From: Saccharopolyspora endophytica
Lineage (GTDB): Bacteria > Actinomycetota > Actinomycetes > Mycobacteriales > Pseudonocardiaceae
Length of the DNA stretch: 64,000 nucleotides
Assembly (NCBI RefSeq): GCF_018070075.1
Contig: NZ_JAGPXE010000004.1
Coordinates: forward strand, 582,680 to 646,679
Direction: 5' to 3'
A model generated the notes under the pieces. The model ran no database searches and was not told the origin of the DNA. It saw nothing but the letters and a program-made list of their open reading frames with translations. How positions within the stretch are numbered: the first letter of the stretch is position 1; the number at the start of each line of letters is the position of its first letter. A program made the position numbers and the translations under genes. This document shows, in pieces, positions 1 through 8,662 of the stretch.

Positions 1-1
1 G

Positions 2-610
2 CCCTCGACGGTCTCCTACACGGCCGCGGCGATGGTCGAGCCGCTGTCCTGCGCGGTCCACGGGGTGAGCCGGTTGCCGAGGCTGCCCGGCTCGCACTAC
101 CTGATCTACGGCGCGGGCACGATGGGCCTGCTCATGGCGGCGTTGGTGCGCCGGTCCGGGGCCGCGTCGGTGTCGATGGTCGACCTCAACGCCTCGCGTC
201 TCGACTTCGCGCAGTCCTTCGCCGCCCACCGCGCGGCCACCTCCGCCGACGAGTGGGAGCAGCCCGACGGCTACGACGTGGTCATCGACGCCACCGGCGC
301 GGTGGCCGCGATCGAGGACGGTCTCGGCAGGGTCCGCAAGGGCGGCACCTTCCTGCAGTTCGGCGTCTCGGACCCGAACGCGACCGCGAGCTTCTCGCCG
401 TTCCGCGTCTACCACGAGGAGATCGACATCCTCGGTTCGATGGCCGTGCACAACGGTTTTCAGCCGGCGATCGAGCTGATCGCCTCCGGAGCGATCGACG
501 TCGAGCAGCTGGTGTCCGCGACGTTGCCGCTGGCGGACTACGCCGAGGCGATCACGAAGTTCCGCGCCGGAGAGGGCCACAAGATCCACGTTTCCCCGAC
601 CGCGCTCTAG
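2..610 (+). CDS. Zinc-type alcohol/polyol dehydrogenase, 3' part (cut by window edge)
   Basis: The reading frame is already open at the first bases of the window and ends at TAG 608-610, so the N-terminal catalytic zinc domain lies outside. What remains is the Rossmann NAD(P)-binding half: a glycine-rich loop (YGAGTMGLL) near the start, an acidic residue at the end of the second strand (VDLNASR) that favours NAD binding, and the C-terminal catalytic-fold return. This matches medium-chain dehydrogenases of the sorbitol/threonine dehydrogenase type. The exact substrate cannot be read. A sugar-porter gene follows 260 bp downstream on the same strand, so a role in sugar or polyol oxidation is a reasonable inference. 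Confidence 0.85.
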   Translation, partial: PSTVSYTAAAMVEPLSCAVHGVSRLPRLPGSHYLIYGAGTMGLLMAALVRRSGAASVSMVDLNASRLDFAQSFAAHRAATSADEWEQPDGYDVVIDATGAVAAIEDGLGRVRKGGTFLQFGVSDPNATASFSPFRVYHEEIDILGSMAVHNGFQPAIELIASGAIDVEQLVSATLPLADYAEAITKFRAGEGHKIHVSPTAL

Positions 611-611
611 A

Positions 612-805
612 AGCTGTTGAGGAATTGCTTTGCGTGGCGGTGCGGGTAGCGGAACCTGAGCGCCTCCGTGGTCTCCGTGCGCCACTCCTGATGTATGCCA
701 AACACGGCGTCGCGGCGTACTCGCCACGAAGGCACTCAGAACCCGCGGCGGTGCGGGCTGAGTCCCACACCTGGAACACCGGCTCCGCCGCATTCCTCAA
801 CAGCT
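612..805. repeat. MITE-like imperfect palindrome with 14-bp terminal inverted repeats
   Basis: The ends are exact inverted copies: AGCTGTTGAGGAAT at 612-625 and ATTCCTCAACAGCT at 792-805. A second inner pair matches at 14 of 16 positions: CTGAGCGCCTCCGTGG around 656-671 and its reverse complement CCACGAAGGCACTCAG at 724-739. The ~194-bp element lies entirely in the gap between the dehydrogenase and the sugar transporter and has no convincing gene. It looks like a non-autonomous inverted-repeat element or a folded intergenic repeat. It could form a long hairpin RNA and act as a transcription barrier. No second copy was seen in this window. Confidence 0.6.
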
Positions 806-872
806 CCTAGACGCCTCCGCCGCGGCGCGCGGCGAGACGTCCTCCTGTGAATTCGACGAAGGGTTTCGTGCA

Positions 873-2282
873 ATGACGCCAACCACCCCCGCACCGGCGC
901 GTTCGCGCACGCGCAACGCGCTGATCTGGATATTCGGGGCGCTGGGCGGGATCTTGTGGGGTTATGACACGGGAGTGATCTCCGGTGCCATGCTGTTCAT
1001 CAAGCAGGACATCCCGTTGACCCCGTTCCAGCAGGGACTCGTGGTCAGCGGGTTGCTGGTCGGTGCGATGGCTGGTGCCGGTGCGTCCGGGCGCCTCGCC
1101 GACGTGTGGGGCCGGCGCCGGCTGATCCTGTGGGCCGCAGTGGTGTTCACCGCCGGAACGGTGGGCGCGATGCTCGCCACCACGGCGTGGATGCTGGTCG
1201 CCTTCCGGTTCGTCATCGGCATCGGTGTCGGCATCGCCTCGGTGGTGGTGCCGCTGTACCTGACCGAGCTCGCGCCGAAGCAGTCGCGCGGCGGGCTCAC
1301 GTCGCTGATGCAGCTGCTGGTCACCGTCGGCATCCTCGTGGCCTACGTGACCGACTACGCGCTGGCCGACACCGGTTCGTGGCGCTGGATGCTCGGTCTC
1401 GGCGCGGTCCCGGCGGTCCTGCTGGGAATCGGCATCTACTTCCAGCCGGAGAGCCCGCGCTGGCTGGTCAAGCACGGTCGAGCCGACCAGGCCCGCGCGG
1501 TGCTGACGAGCCTGCGCGGCTCCAACGCCGAGGAGGTCGAGCAGGAGCTCGACGAGATCCAGGCCGCTGATCGCGAGAAGGAAGCCGAGAACGCCGTCGG
1601 CGTCCGGGAACTGCTCACCCCGAGGCTGCGCCGGGTCGTGCTCCTGGGCCTGGGACTGGTGTTCTTCCAGAACTTCATCGGGATCAACACCATCATCTAC
1701 TACGCCCCGACGCTGCTGACGACACTGGGCTTCGGCACGTCCGGGGCGATCCTGGCCAACGTCGGCATCGGCGTGGTCAACGTGCTGATGACGCTGCCCG
1801 CACTGCGGATGATCGACCGAGTCGGCCGCAAGTCGCTGCTGGCGGTGGGCAGCATCGGCATGCTCGTGTCGATGCTGGTCCTCGGCGTGGCCAACGTCGT
1901 CGGCGTCTCCTACGGTCCGCTGCTGGTGGCGATCACGCTGGGCAGCATCCTGGTCTACATCGCCTCGTTCGCGGTGTCGTGGGGGCCGGTGCAGTGGGTG
2001 ATGCTCCCCGAGCTGTTCCCGCTGCGCATGCGCGGTTCCGCCGTGGGCATCTGCCTGGTGTTCAACTGGTTGTTCAACATGGCCGTCGCCCTGGTCTTCC
2101 CGGTCCTGCTGGACATCACCGGCCCGGGCGCGATGTTCCTGTTCTTCGCGCTGATGGCGGTGCTGTCCTTCTGGTTCGTCCAACGTGGACTGATCGAGAC
2201 CAAGGGCAAGAGCCTGGAGGCCATCGAGCACGAGGTCCTGGGAACCCCGGATCCGGAACCGGCGGTCAAGCAACCGGCCTGA
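873..2282 (+). CDS. Sugar porter (MFS) family transporter
   Basis: A 469-residue integral membrane protein with twelve predicted helices, the usual length for the family. It carries the sugar-porter signatures: a GYDTG segment in helix 1, the loop motif GRRRLIL after helix 2, PESPRWL at the end of the sixth helix, a glutamine/asparagine-rich helix 7 (FFQNFIGINTIIYY) that lines the sugar site, and VGRKSLL in the repeat-half loop. It most resembles proton-coupled XylE/GalP-type importers; the sugar is not determinable. The ATG at 873 follows a GAAGGG ribosome site. The hairpin just after the stop suggests a transcription unit ending here. Confidence 0.9.
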   Translation: MTPTTPAPARSRTRNALIWIFGALGGILWGYDTGVISGAMLFIKQDIPLTPFQQGLVVSGLLVGAMAGAGASGRLADVWGRRRLILWAAVVFTAGTVGAMLATTAWMLVAFRFVIGIGVGIASVVVPLYLTELAPKQSRGGLTSLMQLLVTVGILVAYVTDYALADTGSWRWMLGLGAVPAVLLGIGIYFQPESPRWLVKHGRADQARAVLTSLRGSNAEEVEQELDEIQAADREKEAENAVGVRELLTPRLRRVVLLGLGLVFFQNFIGINTIIYYAPTLLTTLGFGTSGAILANVGIGVVNVLMTLPALRMIDRVGRKSLLAVGSIGMLVSMLVLGVANVVGVSYGPLLVAITLGSILVYIASFAVSWGPVQWVMLPELFPLRMRGSAVGICLVFNWLFNMAVALVFPVLLDITGPGAMFLFFALMAVLSFWFVQRGLIETKGKSLEAIEHEVLGTPDPEPAVKQPA

Positions 2283-2291
2283 CCGGCCCCG

Positions 2292-2330
2292 CGAGTGCGG
2301 CCCCGCCTGCCCGAGGCGAGGCCGCACTCG
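2292..2330 (+). terminator. Hairpin after the sugar porter
   Basis: A perfect 10-bp stem (CGAGTGCGGC at 2292-2301, GCCGCACTCG at 2321-2330) starts 10 bp after the transporter stop codon. It has no clear T-tract, as is common for high-GC actinobacterial terminators. Confidence 0.6.
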
Positions 2331-2350
2331 TCGTTGCTAGGCTGCCGTCC

Positions 2351-3016
2351 GTGACCGGGGGAGTGATTCCTGATCAGCTGCTTCCGTTCCTCGTCCTGGT
2401 GGTCGTGCTGACCGTGGTCCCCGGGCCGGACACGGCACTGGGACTGCGCAACAGCCTGCGCGGCGGCAGCAGCGCCATGTGGTGGACGGGCTTGGGCGTG
2501 TGCAGCGGGATGTTCGTGCACGCCGCGGCCTCGGTGGTGGGCCTGTCCGCGGTGCTGGCGGCATCGGCGGAGGCGTACGCGGTGGTCAAGCTCGCCGGAG
2601 CGGCCTACCTGCTGTGGCTCGGCGCCAGCACGCTGTGGAAGACCTGGCGCGACCGCCACCAGCCCGCGAGCGCCCTCGGCGCAGGCTCGGGCGATGAAGT
2701 CGGCATCGACCGCAGGACGGCGTTCCGGCAGGGCTTCGTCAGCGACCTGCTCAACCCCAAGATCGCGCTGCTGTTCCTGACCCTTCTGCCGCAGTTCATC
2801 GGCCCGGCCGAACCGAGAGCGCTCACCTCGGCGGTGCTGACCCTGGTCTTCGTCGCAGTGGCCCTGCTCTGGTGGCGCGTCACGTCCTGGCTGGTCGGCG
2901 CGATCCGCACCGCCCTGGCCCGGGACACCGTCCGCCGCACCCTCGAAACCACCACCGGCGCAGCGATGCTCCTCCTCGGAACCCGAACAGCCCTGGAAAC
3001 CACCCCCAATCCCTGA
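2351..3016 (+). CDS. LysE/RhtB family amino-acid exporter
   Basis: A 221-residue membrane protein with about six hydrophobic segments. It has the family's N-terminal signature VPGPDTAL at the end of helix 1 and the mid-protein FRQGFVSDLLNPKIALLF block, in which the NPK motif is diagnostic. LysE/RhtB proteins export amino acids such as lysine, homoserine or threonine; the substrate is unknown here. The start is GTG at 2351, with an in-frame GTG at 2363 as an alternative. It lies 20 bp after the terminator hairpin of the sugar porter and is probably transcribed separately. Confidence 0.85.
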   Translation: MTGGVIPDQLLPFLVLVVVLTVVPGPDTALGLRNSLRGGSSAMWWTGLGVCSGMFVHAAASVVGLSAVLAASAEAYAVVKLAGAAYLLWLGASTLWKTWRDRHQPASALGAGSGDEVGIDRRTAFRQGFVSDLLNPKIALLFLTLLPQFIGPAEPRALTSAVLTLVFVAVALLWWRVTSWLVGAIRTALARDTVRRTLETTTGAAMLLLGTRTALETTPNP

Positions 3017-3088
3017 CCCCAACACCCTCCGAAACCCCCAGCCACTCACCGAACACCCACCCCCAACCCGGCCCGACCACCGCCAGAG

Positions 3089-3160
3089 TCCGCACACGGA
3101 ATACCGCAGTAATCAGGACACGGATTACGGCCGCAATCAGGACGCGGACCACGGCCAGAC
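3089..3160. repeat. Three degenerate 24-bp tandem units
   Basis: Between the LysE gene and the tannase relic the sequence repeats with a period near 24 bp. Units beginning at about 3089, 3114 and 3138 share the pattern CAGGACnCGGAnnACGGCCGCAAT. No function is apparent. It may be a remnant of a repeat-containing gene or a replication-slippage tract. Confidence 0.4.
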
Positions 3161-3290
3161 CCGTCGACGCCGAAGAGCCGCTGGTCCTGTCCAGAGCGCC
3201 GGATCACGGCGGCGATCACGTCCCCGATCACAGGGGCAGTCGGCGGGTCCGACGGGACCGTCCAGACGCGTGGTGGTCACCCCGCTTCCC

Positions 3291-3330
3291 GATCTCAGTG
3301 GAAATCCGGTTTCCGATTTCCACTGAGATC
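3291..3330. terminator. Perfect 16-bp inverted repeat (hairpin) between convergent genes
   Basis: GATCTCAGTGGAAATC at 3291-3306 and its exact reverse complement at 3315-3330 are separated by an 8-base loop. The hairpin lies in the non-coding stretch downstream of the LysE gene and downstream of the oppositely oriented lipase gene, so a bidirectional terminator is the simplest reading. There is no T-run. An operator or a mobile-element end remains possible. Confidence 0.5.
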
Positions 3331-3331
3331 C

Positions 3332-3565
3332 GACAGATACGCCAACGCGGGCGCGCCGGCGTTGGCGGCCGCGTGGGATTCGCTGACCGCATTGGAGCAG
3401 TGGGTCGAGGCCGGCCGACCGCCGGTGAACCCGACGGTGGCCGACCTCAACCACGCCCGCACCAGACCGCTCTGCGAGCACCCCTCCCGGCCCAGGTACG
3501 TCGCCGGAAACCCCGATGACGCGGCCAGTGTCACCTGCGCGTCGGCTCAGCAGCCCGCCGCGTAG
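3332..3565 (+). pseudogene. Relic of the 3' end of a tannase/feruloyl esterase gene
   Basis: This frame reads a run typical of the C-terminus of the tannase/feruloyl esterase family: LTALEQWVEAGRPP, then a RTRPLC block, then GNPDDAASVTC just before the stop at 3563-3565. The intact family is about 500 residues. Nothing upstream of roughly residue 10 of this fragment matches, so only the last 60 or so codons survive. It overlaps the 3' end of the convergent lipase gene by 19 bases. The remaining part of the gene is absent from the window. Confidence 0.7.
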
Positions 3566-4572
3566 ACGTAGCAGCGGAGCTGCGGTTCCCGGTCGACCGA
3601 GGGCGCGCCCACCAGGTTCACCCCCGGCAGAGCGGTGCTGAGCAGACCCGGGATCGCCGACAGCGGGCGCAGGTAGGTGTCCACCGACGCGGGGTCGATG
3701 TGCGGCATCAGCGGCTGGCCGCAGACCGAGGCGTCGACCCGAGCCGGATCGGCCGGGCCCGGGTGGTCCAGCGCGTCGACGACCAGCGCGTACGTCACCG
3801 GATCGATCGTGCCGACCAGCAGGTGGGTGGAGGTGTTCGCCGCGCACAGGTCCTGCGTAGTGACGTTCGTGATCACGCCCTCGCCGGTGTTGAGCTCGGA
3901 GGACTCCGGCGGGGTCACGACCTCGTCGTGGCGGGTGTAGACGACGGTGTAGCTGATGCCCTCGAAGGTCTCGGCGCGGCTGTTGAGCGCCCGCATGAAC
4001 TCCGAACCGGCCAGCTGCTGCCACACCGCCGGCTCGCACGAGGTCGCACCAGGTCCGCAGCCCTTGAGCGCCTCGGTGCCGTGGTTGGACGGCGCCATGC
4101 CGATGATGTCGTCGACCACGGGACGCACATCAGGCCAGAACCGCAGCGCCCAGCGCATGCTCATGCCGCCCTGGGAGTGACCGAGGACCGCGATGCGCTT
4201 GCCGGTCAGCCGGTGCATCTCGCGGATCGAGTGCACCAGGTGCTCCCCGGCGACCTGGATGTCGCCCATCGTGTGGTCGGGCATCGTCACCGCGCACCAG
4301 AAGCGGTCCTGCTCGGTGAAGGCCTTGGCGTAGGTCCAGGAGTAGTTCTCCTCCGGAGTGACGCTCGTGGCCGGGCTGAGCAGGACCGGCTGCTGCTCGC
4401 TGCCCGGATCGCCATGACATGACAAGGCCGCCTTCAGCTGGTCCTGCGGAACGCTCAGCGCAGGTCCCGGCCGGTCGACGGGAGCGAATCCCGAGTCGGC
4501 CTGCGCGGGAACCGGCGCGATGACGAGCACCAGAGCGGCGAGCACGGCGCTGTGCACCCAACGACTGATCAT
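3547..4572 (-). CDS. Secreted alpha/beta-hydrolase lipase
   Basis: A 341-residue protein with a Sec signal peptide (basic MISRW start, hydrophobic stretch, PAQA-D cleavage-like site near residue 25). The nucleophile elbow is GHSQGG, in a context like that of secreted triacylglycerol lipases related to Candida antarctica lipase B (YSWTYAKAF, MSMRWALRFWP, APSNHGT). The catalytic Asp and His are probably in TRHDEVV and the later THLL segment. Pairs of cysteines fit an exported disulfide-stabilised enzyme. It would hydrolyse esters or triglycerides outside the cell. The gene stands alone, 78 bp downstream of the methyltransferase on the same strand. Confidence 0.85.
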   Translation of the reverse strand: MISRWVHSAVLAALVLVIAPVPAQADSGFAPVDRPGPALSVPQDQLKAALSCHGDPGSEQQPVLLSPATSVTPEENYSWTYAKAFTEQDRFWCAVTMPDHTMGDIQVAGEHLVHSIREMHRLTGKRIAVLGHSQGGMSMRWALRFWPDVRPVVDDIIGMAPSNHGTEALKGCGPGATSCEPAVWQQLAGSEFMRALNSRAETFEGISYTVVYTRHDEVVTPPESSELNTGEGVITNVTTQDLCAANTSTHLLVGTIDPVTYALVVDALDHPGPADPARVDASVCGQPLMPHIDPASVDTYLRPLSAIPGLLSTALPGVNLVGAPSVDREPQLRCYVYAAGC

Positions 4573-4650
4573 GTCGCTCTCAACGACGTACGACGCCGAA
4601 GGATGCGCCGATCAGCGGATCACGTGTTCACGCCACGACGAGGGAGGCGG

Positions 4651-5496
4651 TCAGGCCTTCTCGCTGATGCCGAACCACGCGTAGGGGCGCATCGCCTCGG
4701 CTTCCGCGGCGGCCTTCGGGTCGGTGATCAGGTCCGGACGCCAGTCCGGCAGCTGAGCGACGCCCGGGGGCAGCACGCTCCACCGGTCGCCGAGCCCTTC
4801 GAGCCACTCGGTGATGGTGACCCGGTCGCGCAGCCACAGCGGGTTGGGCGTGACGTCGCACTCGGTCCGGAACCGCTCCATCGAGGCGCGCGCGTCGTGA
4901 TCGGGGACGTCGGAGGCGAAGTGCGTGACGGCCACCCGGGAACCGGCCGCGAGCTTCCCGGCGTAGCGCCGCAGCACCTCCGGGATGTCGCCGTCCGGGC
5001 CGATGAACTGCAGAACGGACACCGCCAGCAGGCACACCGGCTGGTTCAGGTCGAGCAGGCGCTTGGTGACGTCGTCGGCGAAGATCTCGCGCCAGTTCAG
5101 CAGGTCCGCCTGGACGACCCCGGCCCAGTCCGTTTCCTGCAGGTTGACCCGGGTGTGAGCGGTCGCGACCGGCTCGCAGTCGACGTAGACCACGCGAACC
5201 GGCTCGTCGGTGTGCTCCTGCAGGATCTCGTGCACGTTGCCCATGGTCGGGATGCCTGATCCCAGGTCGAGGAACTGGCGGATCCCGGAGTCGAAGGCGT
5301 CCACGACGGCGCGCTGCATGAACGAGCGGTTCTGCCGCGCCACGCCCGCGATCTGCGGCCACATGCCGAGCAGCCGCTCGCCGAAGACGCGATCGATCGC
5401 CCAGTTGGCGTTCCCACCGAGGAACCAGTCGTAGATCCGTCCCGGGTTGGGGCGCGAGACGTCCAGGTCCGCAGCATCGCGGGACTGCTCGACCAC
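4651..5496 (-). CDS. SAM-dependent methyltransferase, PF04672 type
   Basis: The protein contains the hallmark N-terminal block RPNPGRIYDWFLGG, the SAM-binding loop LDLGSGIPT and an acidic strand end (VYVDCEP). These define the actinobacterial S-adenosyl methyltransferase family PF04672, whose substrates are mostly unknown. I place the start at GTG 5496 because it follows a perfect AGGAGG at 6-base spacing, giving 281 residues. An upstream in-frame GTG at 5529 has no comparable ribosome site. The family is abundant in Streptomyces and Pseudonocardiaceae. No pathway partner is adjacent. Confidence 0.85.
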   Translation of the reverse strand: MVEQSRDAADLDVSRPNPGRIYDWFLGGNANWAIDRVFGERLLGMWPQIAGVARQNRSFMQRAVVDAFDSGIRQFLDLGSGIPTMGNVHEILQEHTDEPVRVVYVDCEPVATAHTRVNLQETDWAGVVQADLLNWREIFADDVTKRLLDLNQPVCLLAVSVLQFIGPDGDIPEVLRRYAGKLAAGSRVAVTHFASDVPDHDARASMERFRTECDVTPNPLWLRDRVTITEWLEGLGDRWSVLPPGVAQLPDWRPDLITDPKAAAEAEAMRPYAWFGISEKA

Positions 5497-5767
5497 AGGC
5501 GTCCTCCTCAGTTCGAAAGCGTTGGGCACATGATCGCATCTCGATCGCAGAAGTCAGAGGTGGGACAGGCCATGAGAAAGAATTGACCACAATTGGACGG
5601 ACATCTGGACGGGCGCGATCCAGTTCAGGCCCATTGGTGCGCCGGGTCACACTCGACCGGGTGATTGGTCTGTTCGCGGGTATCGATTCCGCTCTCGACC
5701 GGCACGCGTTCGCGCCTCGCTCATCTTCACCGCGGCGGTACCGCGGGCGAACCCGGAGGTGGCATCG

Positions 5768-6642
5768 GTGGCGAGGCGTCGCGTGGTTGCGGGCAGGCGC
5801 AGTGCGGGACGATCCGCCACGCCCGGGGGTGTGCGCGGCCGGAAGGGGCCGCTGCCGAAGCTGTGGCTCGGCCTCGGTGGAACGGCGGGGCTCCTGGCGA
5901 TCATCGTCGTGGTCGTCGCCGTCTTCGCTCGCCCCATCGAAAGCTCCTGGGACGACGCGAAGCTGAGCGGACCAGCGCTGCTGGTCGAGACGTCAGGCGC
6001 GTCGCCGCCAACGGACCCGACGGCTGGGTCTGGTAGTTCCCGCAGCGGCTGTCCGACGAGCAGGTGAAGGCCCTGGCCGCCGAGGTCCGCGCGCGGCAGC
6101 GTGCTGAACTCCAACGGGCTCAACCGAACCGATCCGGTCCGCATCAACGACATGCGGGTGAAGGTGGTCGAGCGCAAACCACCGCCGACCGACGGCACCC
6201 TGATCTCGATCCTGAGCCAGGTCGCGGAGGGGTCACCGTCGAGGTCGTCGCCGGCCTCGACGGCCAGGACAACCGGGTGTGCACGCACACGCCCACCACC
6301 GGCGAACCGGAGAAGGACTCGCCGTTCCTCGACGAGCACAGCCGCTACGCCGTGACCGGCGAACCCCTGCCGTTCGAGGTCGCGGCGACCACGACCAGCT
6401 GCTGGTGCACCTGGGAGATCGAAGTCGACGTCACCTCCGGCGACCAGAAGGAGACGATGCGGATCAGCGAGGACGCCTCCGGAGCCCCGCTGCAGACGAT
6501 CTACTCAGGAGCGGACCTGCACTACGACTCGGAGTACCAGATCAGTCTCGTCAACGGCGAGTTCATCAACTGCGCGCTGGTGGCAGCGGGCGACCCCGCC
6601 GAGATCGCCCGCGCCGCCGGCGGCGTCTACTGCAAGTCCTGA
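5768..6642 (+). pseudogene. Frameshifted single-pass membrane protein of unknown function
   Basis: A coherent protein can be followed only by changing frame repeatedly. A basic N-terminus and one transmembrane segment (WLGLGGTAGLLAIIVVVVAV) run in frame 2 to about 5990. Then NGPDGWVW, an in-frame TAG at 6034-6036 and FPQRLSDEQVKAL follow in frame 1 to about 6100. Then LNSNGLNRTDPVRIND follows in frame 2 to about 6230. Finally VVAGLDGQDNRVC and a cysteine-containing C-terminal domain follow in frame 1 to the stop at 6642. At least three frameshifts and one nonsense codon make it a pseudogene. The intact protein would have a short cytoplasmic tail, one helix and an extracytoplasmic domain. I do not recognise a function. 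Confidence 0.7.
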
Positions 6643-6745
6643 TCAGACTCGCATGCGCCGTGACCTGCGACAACGCCCTCAAGGAGGGGGTCATGATCGC
6701 CGCGAGAACCGTGGGGTAAGCTATGTGCACACCCCACGGGGTGGC

Positions 6746-6820
<75 letters not shown>

Positions 6821-6825
6821 GGCCG

Positions 6826-6872
6826 AAACAGCCCGCTGGCTATGCGCGTAAGCGCAGGTCAGCGGGCTGTTT
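6826..6872 (+). terminator. Terminator of tRNA-Pro
   Basis: A 13-bp stem, AAACAGCCCGCTG (6826-6838) with CAGCGGGCTGTTT (6860-6872), is followed by TTG. It starts seven bases after the tRNA and is a classical intrinsic terminator. Confidence 0.8.
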
Positions 6873-6873
6873 T

Positions 6874-7325
6874 GCATTCGGGTGTGGATCTTGCGGTGAT
6901 CAGCTTCGCAAGATCGTTTCGGCCGATCTGGAGCGAAACTGGAGCGAGCTGGCTCCTACTTTGACTGATCATGCAAATGGAGTCGCGTTGCCTGGTCGCC
7001 CTATGTAGTGATCTTTCAATGTTCGTCAACGGTCGCCAACTGTGTCGGAGTCCTGCCAACGGCCTTGCTTCCGTTCGGTGACGGTTGCTGGGTATTCGAC
7101 ACGTCTGATGCGTGTTGCGGGCGGTTTGTGGTCACGAGGTGATCTTGGTGTCTGCACGACACGGTTAGTTACCGGTCGCGGCGCGAGGAATTCAACGGGA
7201 CACGGTGCGGGTCGGTTGTGTGACGAGGGACGAAGTACTGAGTACTGCTGTGTTGACTGACGGTTCCCGCAATTCGTCTTGTCGCCTGTGATGCGAATGC
7301 GTCGGCAGAGTCAGGTGGTTGTTTC
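6874..7325. other. Gap after the tRNA; no gene seen
   Basis: About 450 bases between the tRNA terminator and the first island gene. It is slightly less GC-rich than its surroundings and contains no frame with coding character. It sits where the left arm of an integrative element would lie, but no integrase sequence could be recognised in it. Confidence 0.4.
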
Positions 7326-8306
7326 CTACTCGAGGATCAGATCGTCGATGGCTCGGCGCGGAGCGGGAACGGTGGGGCCTCCGTAGCCGATCCGCAACAA
7401 TGCCTGGGGTTGCAGCGTCCCGCCCAGCAGGTGGCATAGTTCGTCGCGGGTGTCCGGTACCTCGATGACCTCCGAGATCATCGAGGCGGCCAGGCCGTGG
7501 GCGGTCGCCGTCAACCAGACGTTCTGAACAGCCTGCCCGGCTTGTAGTTCGGCATATGGGCTCTCCTGGTGCGTGCACAGCACGACCAGCAACGGGTGGG
7601 TCTCGTATTCGACTCCTTCTGGGCGTGGTGATACCCCTGCCGAGAAGTCCCGGTGCACCCACTGGTCTTGCGGCCCTGGTCGGGGGCCTGCGGCAGAGGT
7701 GGGCACTCCTTCCAACGCGTCACCGGGCCGGCCCGTCCACGCTGCTAGCTCGGTGCGGAACCGCGAATCGGCCTCCTGCATCCGGTGCGCCCGGTGGACC
7801 AAGCCCTCCAGCGTCCCGAGCTCTCCCGGTGTGACGAGGTGCAGCCAGCACTGCTCGGCTTGCGCGGCGTGGAGCATGTCGTTTCGCTCCGTGGTCGGCA
7901 CCGGTACGTTGCGGAACGGGGCGCGGTGGCTGTGCCGCTGAGGAATCGCGGCGTGCAGGCGTAGCGTATCCGGTCGAGGGTCGGTGTGGCCGCCGCTGCG
8001 GATCTCCGCGAGCGCGGTGGGCCCGGCCAAGTGCGGGAGCAAGGTGACGTTCGGTCGGATTCCGGCGCTTTCCAGCGCGAGCCGCAGGTTGAACAACGCG
8101 GCGCCGCAGGCCAGGCGGAGCTCGCGTCCTGCCGGGTCTGCGACCGGCAGGCGGCGTGCCGGGTCGTAGTGCAGTTCGATCTTCTGCGGCAGGATTCGGA
8201 ACCGCCACGGCTGCGTGTTGTGCAGCGACGGAGCCAGTCCCGCTCGCCTGATGACCTGCTCGATCTCGGCAGGCGTCAGATCGAGTGCGTTGGAGATCCT
8301 GTGCAC
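7326..8306 (-). CDS. Acg-family nitroreductase-like protein (Rv2032/Rv3131 type)
   Basis: 326 residues. It contains the family's early motif APSLHNTQPWRF, the glutamine/tryptophan segment that replaces the usual nitroreductase N-terminus, and RELRLACGAALFNLRLAL. Acg proteins are FMN-fold members that are thought to bind flavin without normal turnover and are induced in mycobacterial dormancy. I use GTG 8306, which has an AGGAGG six bases upstream; the frame stays open upstream without coding character. It is the last gene of a minus-strand run with a Usp, GH65 and another Usp, though a 356-bp gap separates it from them. Confidence 0.85.
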   Translation of the reverse strand: MHRISNALDLTPAEIEQVIRRAGLAPSLHNTQPWRFRILPQKIELHYDPARRLPVADPAGRELRLACGAALFNLRLALESAGIRPNVTLLPHLAGPTALAEIRSGGHTDPRPDTLRLHAAIPQRHSHRAPFRNVPVPTTERNDMLHAAQAEQCWLHLVTPGELGTLEGLVHRAHRMQEADSRFRTELAAWTGRPGDALEGVPTSAAGPRPGPQDQWVHRDFSAGVSPRPEGVEYETHPLLVVLCTHQESPYAELQAGQAVQNVWLTATAHGLAASMISEVIEVPDTRDELCHLLGGTLQPQALLRIGYGGPTVPAPRRAIDDLILE

Positions 8307-8662
8307 GGCCACCTCCTGGTCGGGCGTGCAGTTCGATGGGATGTTGTGACCGTGGCGGAGCTCGATCTGCACCGCCAGGGTCCAACGTCCGTAACGTCGG
8401 TGGCTCGCCGTGGGGACTTGGCACGAGTCGTGACGGCGTTCGGAGCCGACTCGGTCCACCGTCCGGCACAGCGGTTGTCGAGCAACTGGTCTCAGGTCAA
8501 GACGGCCTCGGTCGGTGAAGCCTTCGAGGTTCCCCGCAGGCGGAGACCGGTGCGGGGAGAGGCCCTCGGAGATTCGGGGCGTCGCAGCTGGTTGTTCGCG
8601 TCGGCCGGCCGACCGCGGACGAGAAGCCTCGGAAGAGTGCACGCCGGGAGGTCGACGAGGTG
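8307..8662. other. Intergenic region upstream of the nitroreductase
   Basis: 356 bases without a credible gene, presumably holding the promoter of the 7326-8306 gene. GGGGACTTGGCACGA at 8412-8426 resembles the GGGACTT-type boxes seen elsewhere in the island but has shorter spacing, so I do not call it a site. Confidence 0.35.

Noticed and set aside
807..2327. Long minus-strand open frame opposite the sugar porter
   Set aside because: Low-complexity Arg/Gln/His/Asp composition typical of antisense reading of a GC-rich gene; the plus-strand transporter explains the region.
3137..4039. Minus-strand frame extending beyond the lipase
   Set aside because: It is an out-of-frame reading of the lipase and the tannase relic; no domain or start signal.
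8412..8426. GGGGACTTGGCACGA as a third dormancy box
   Set aside because: Spacing between the half-sites is two bases shorter than in the two candidate boxes, and it lies in the opposite orientation to the nearest gene.
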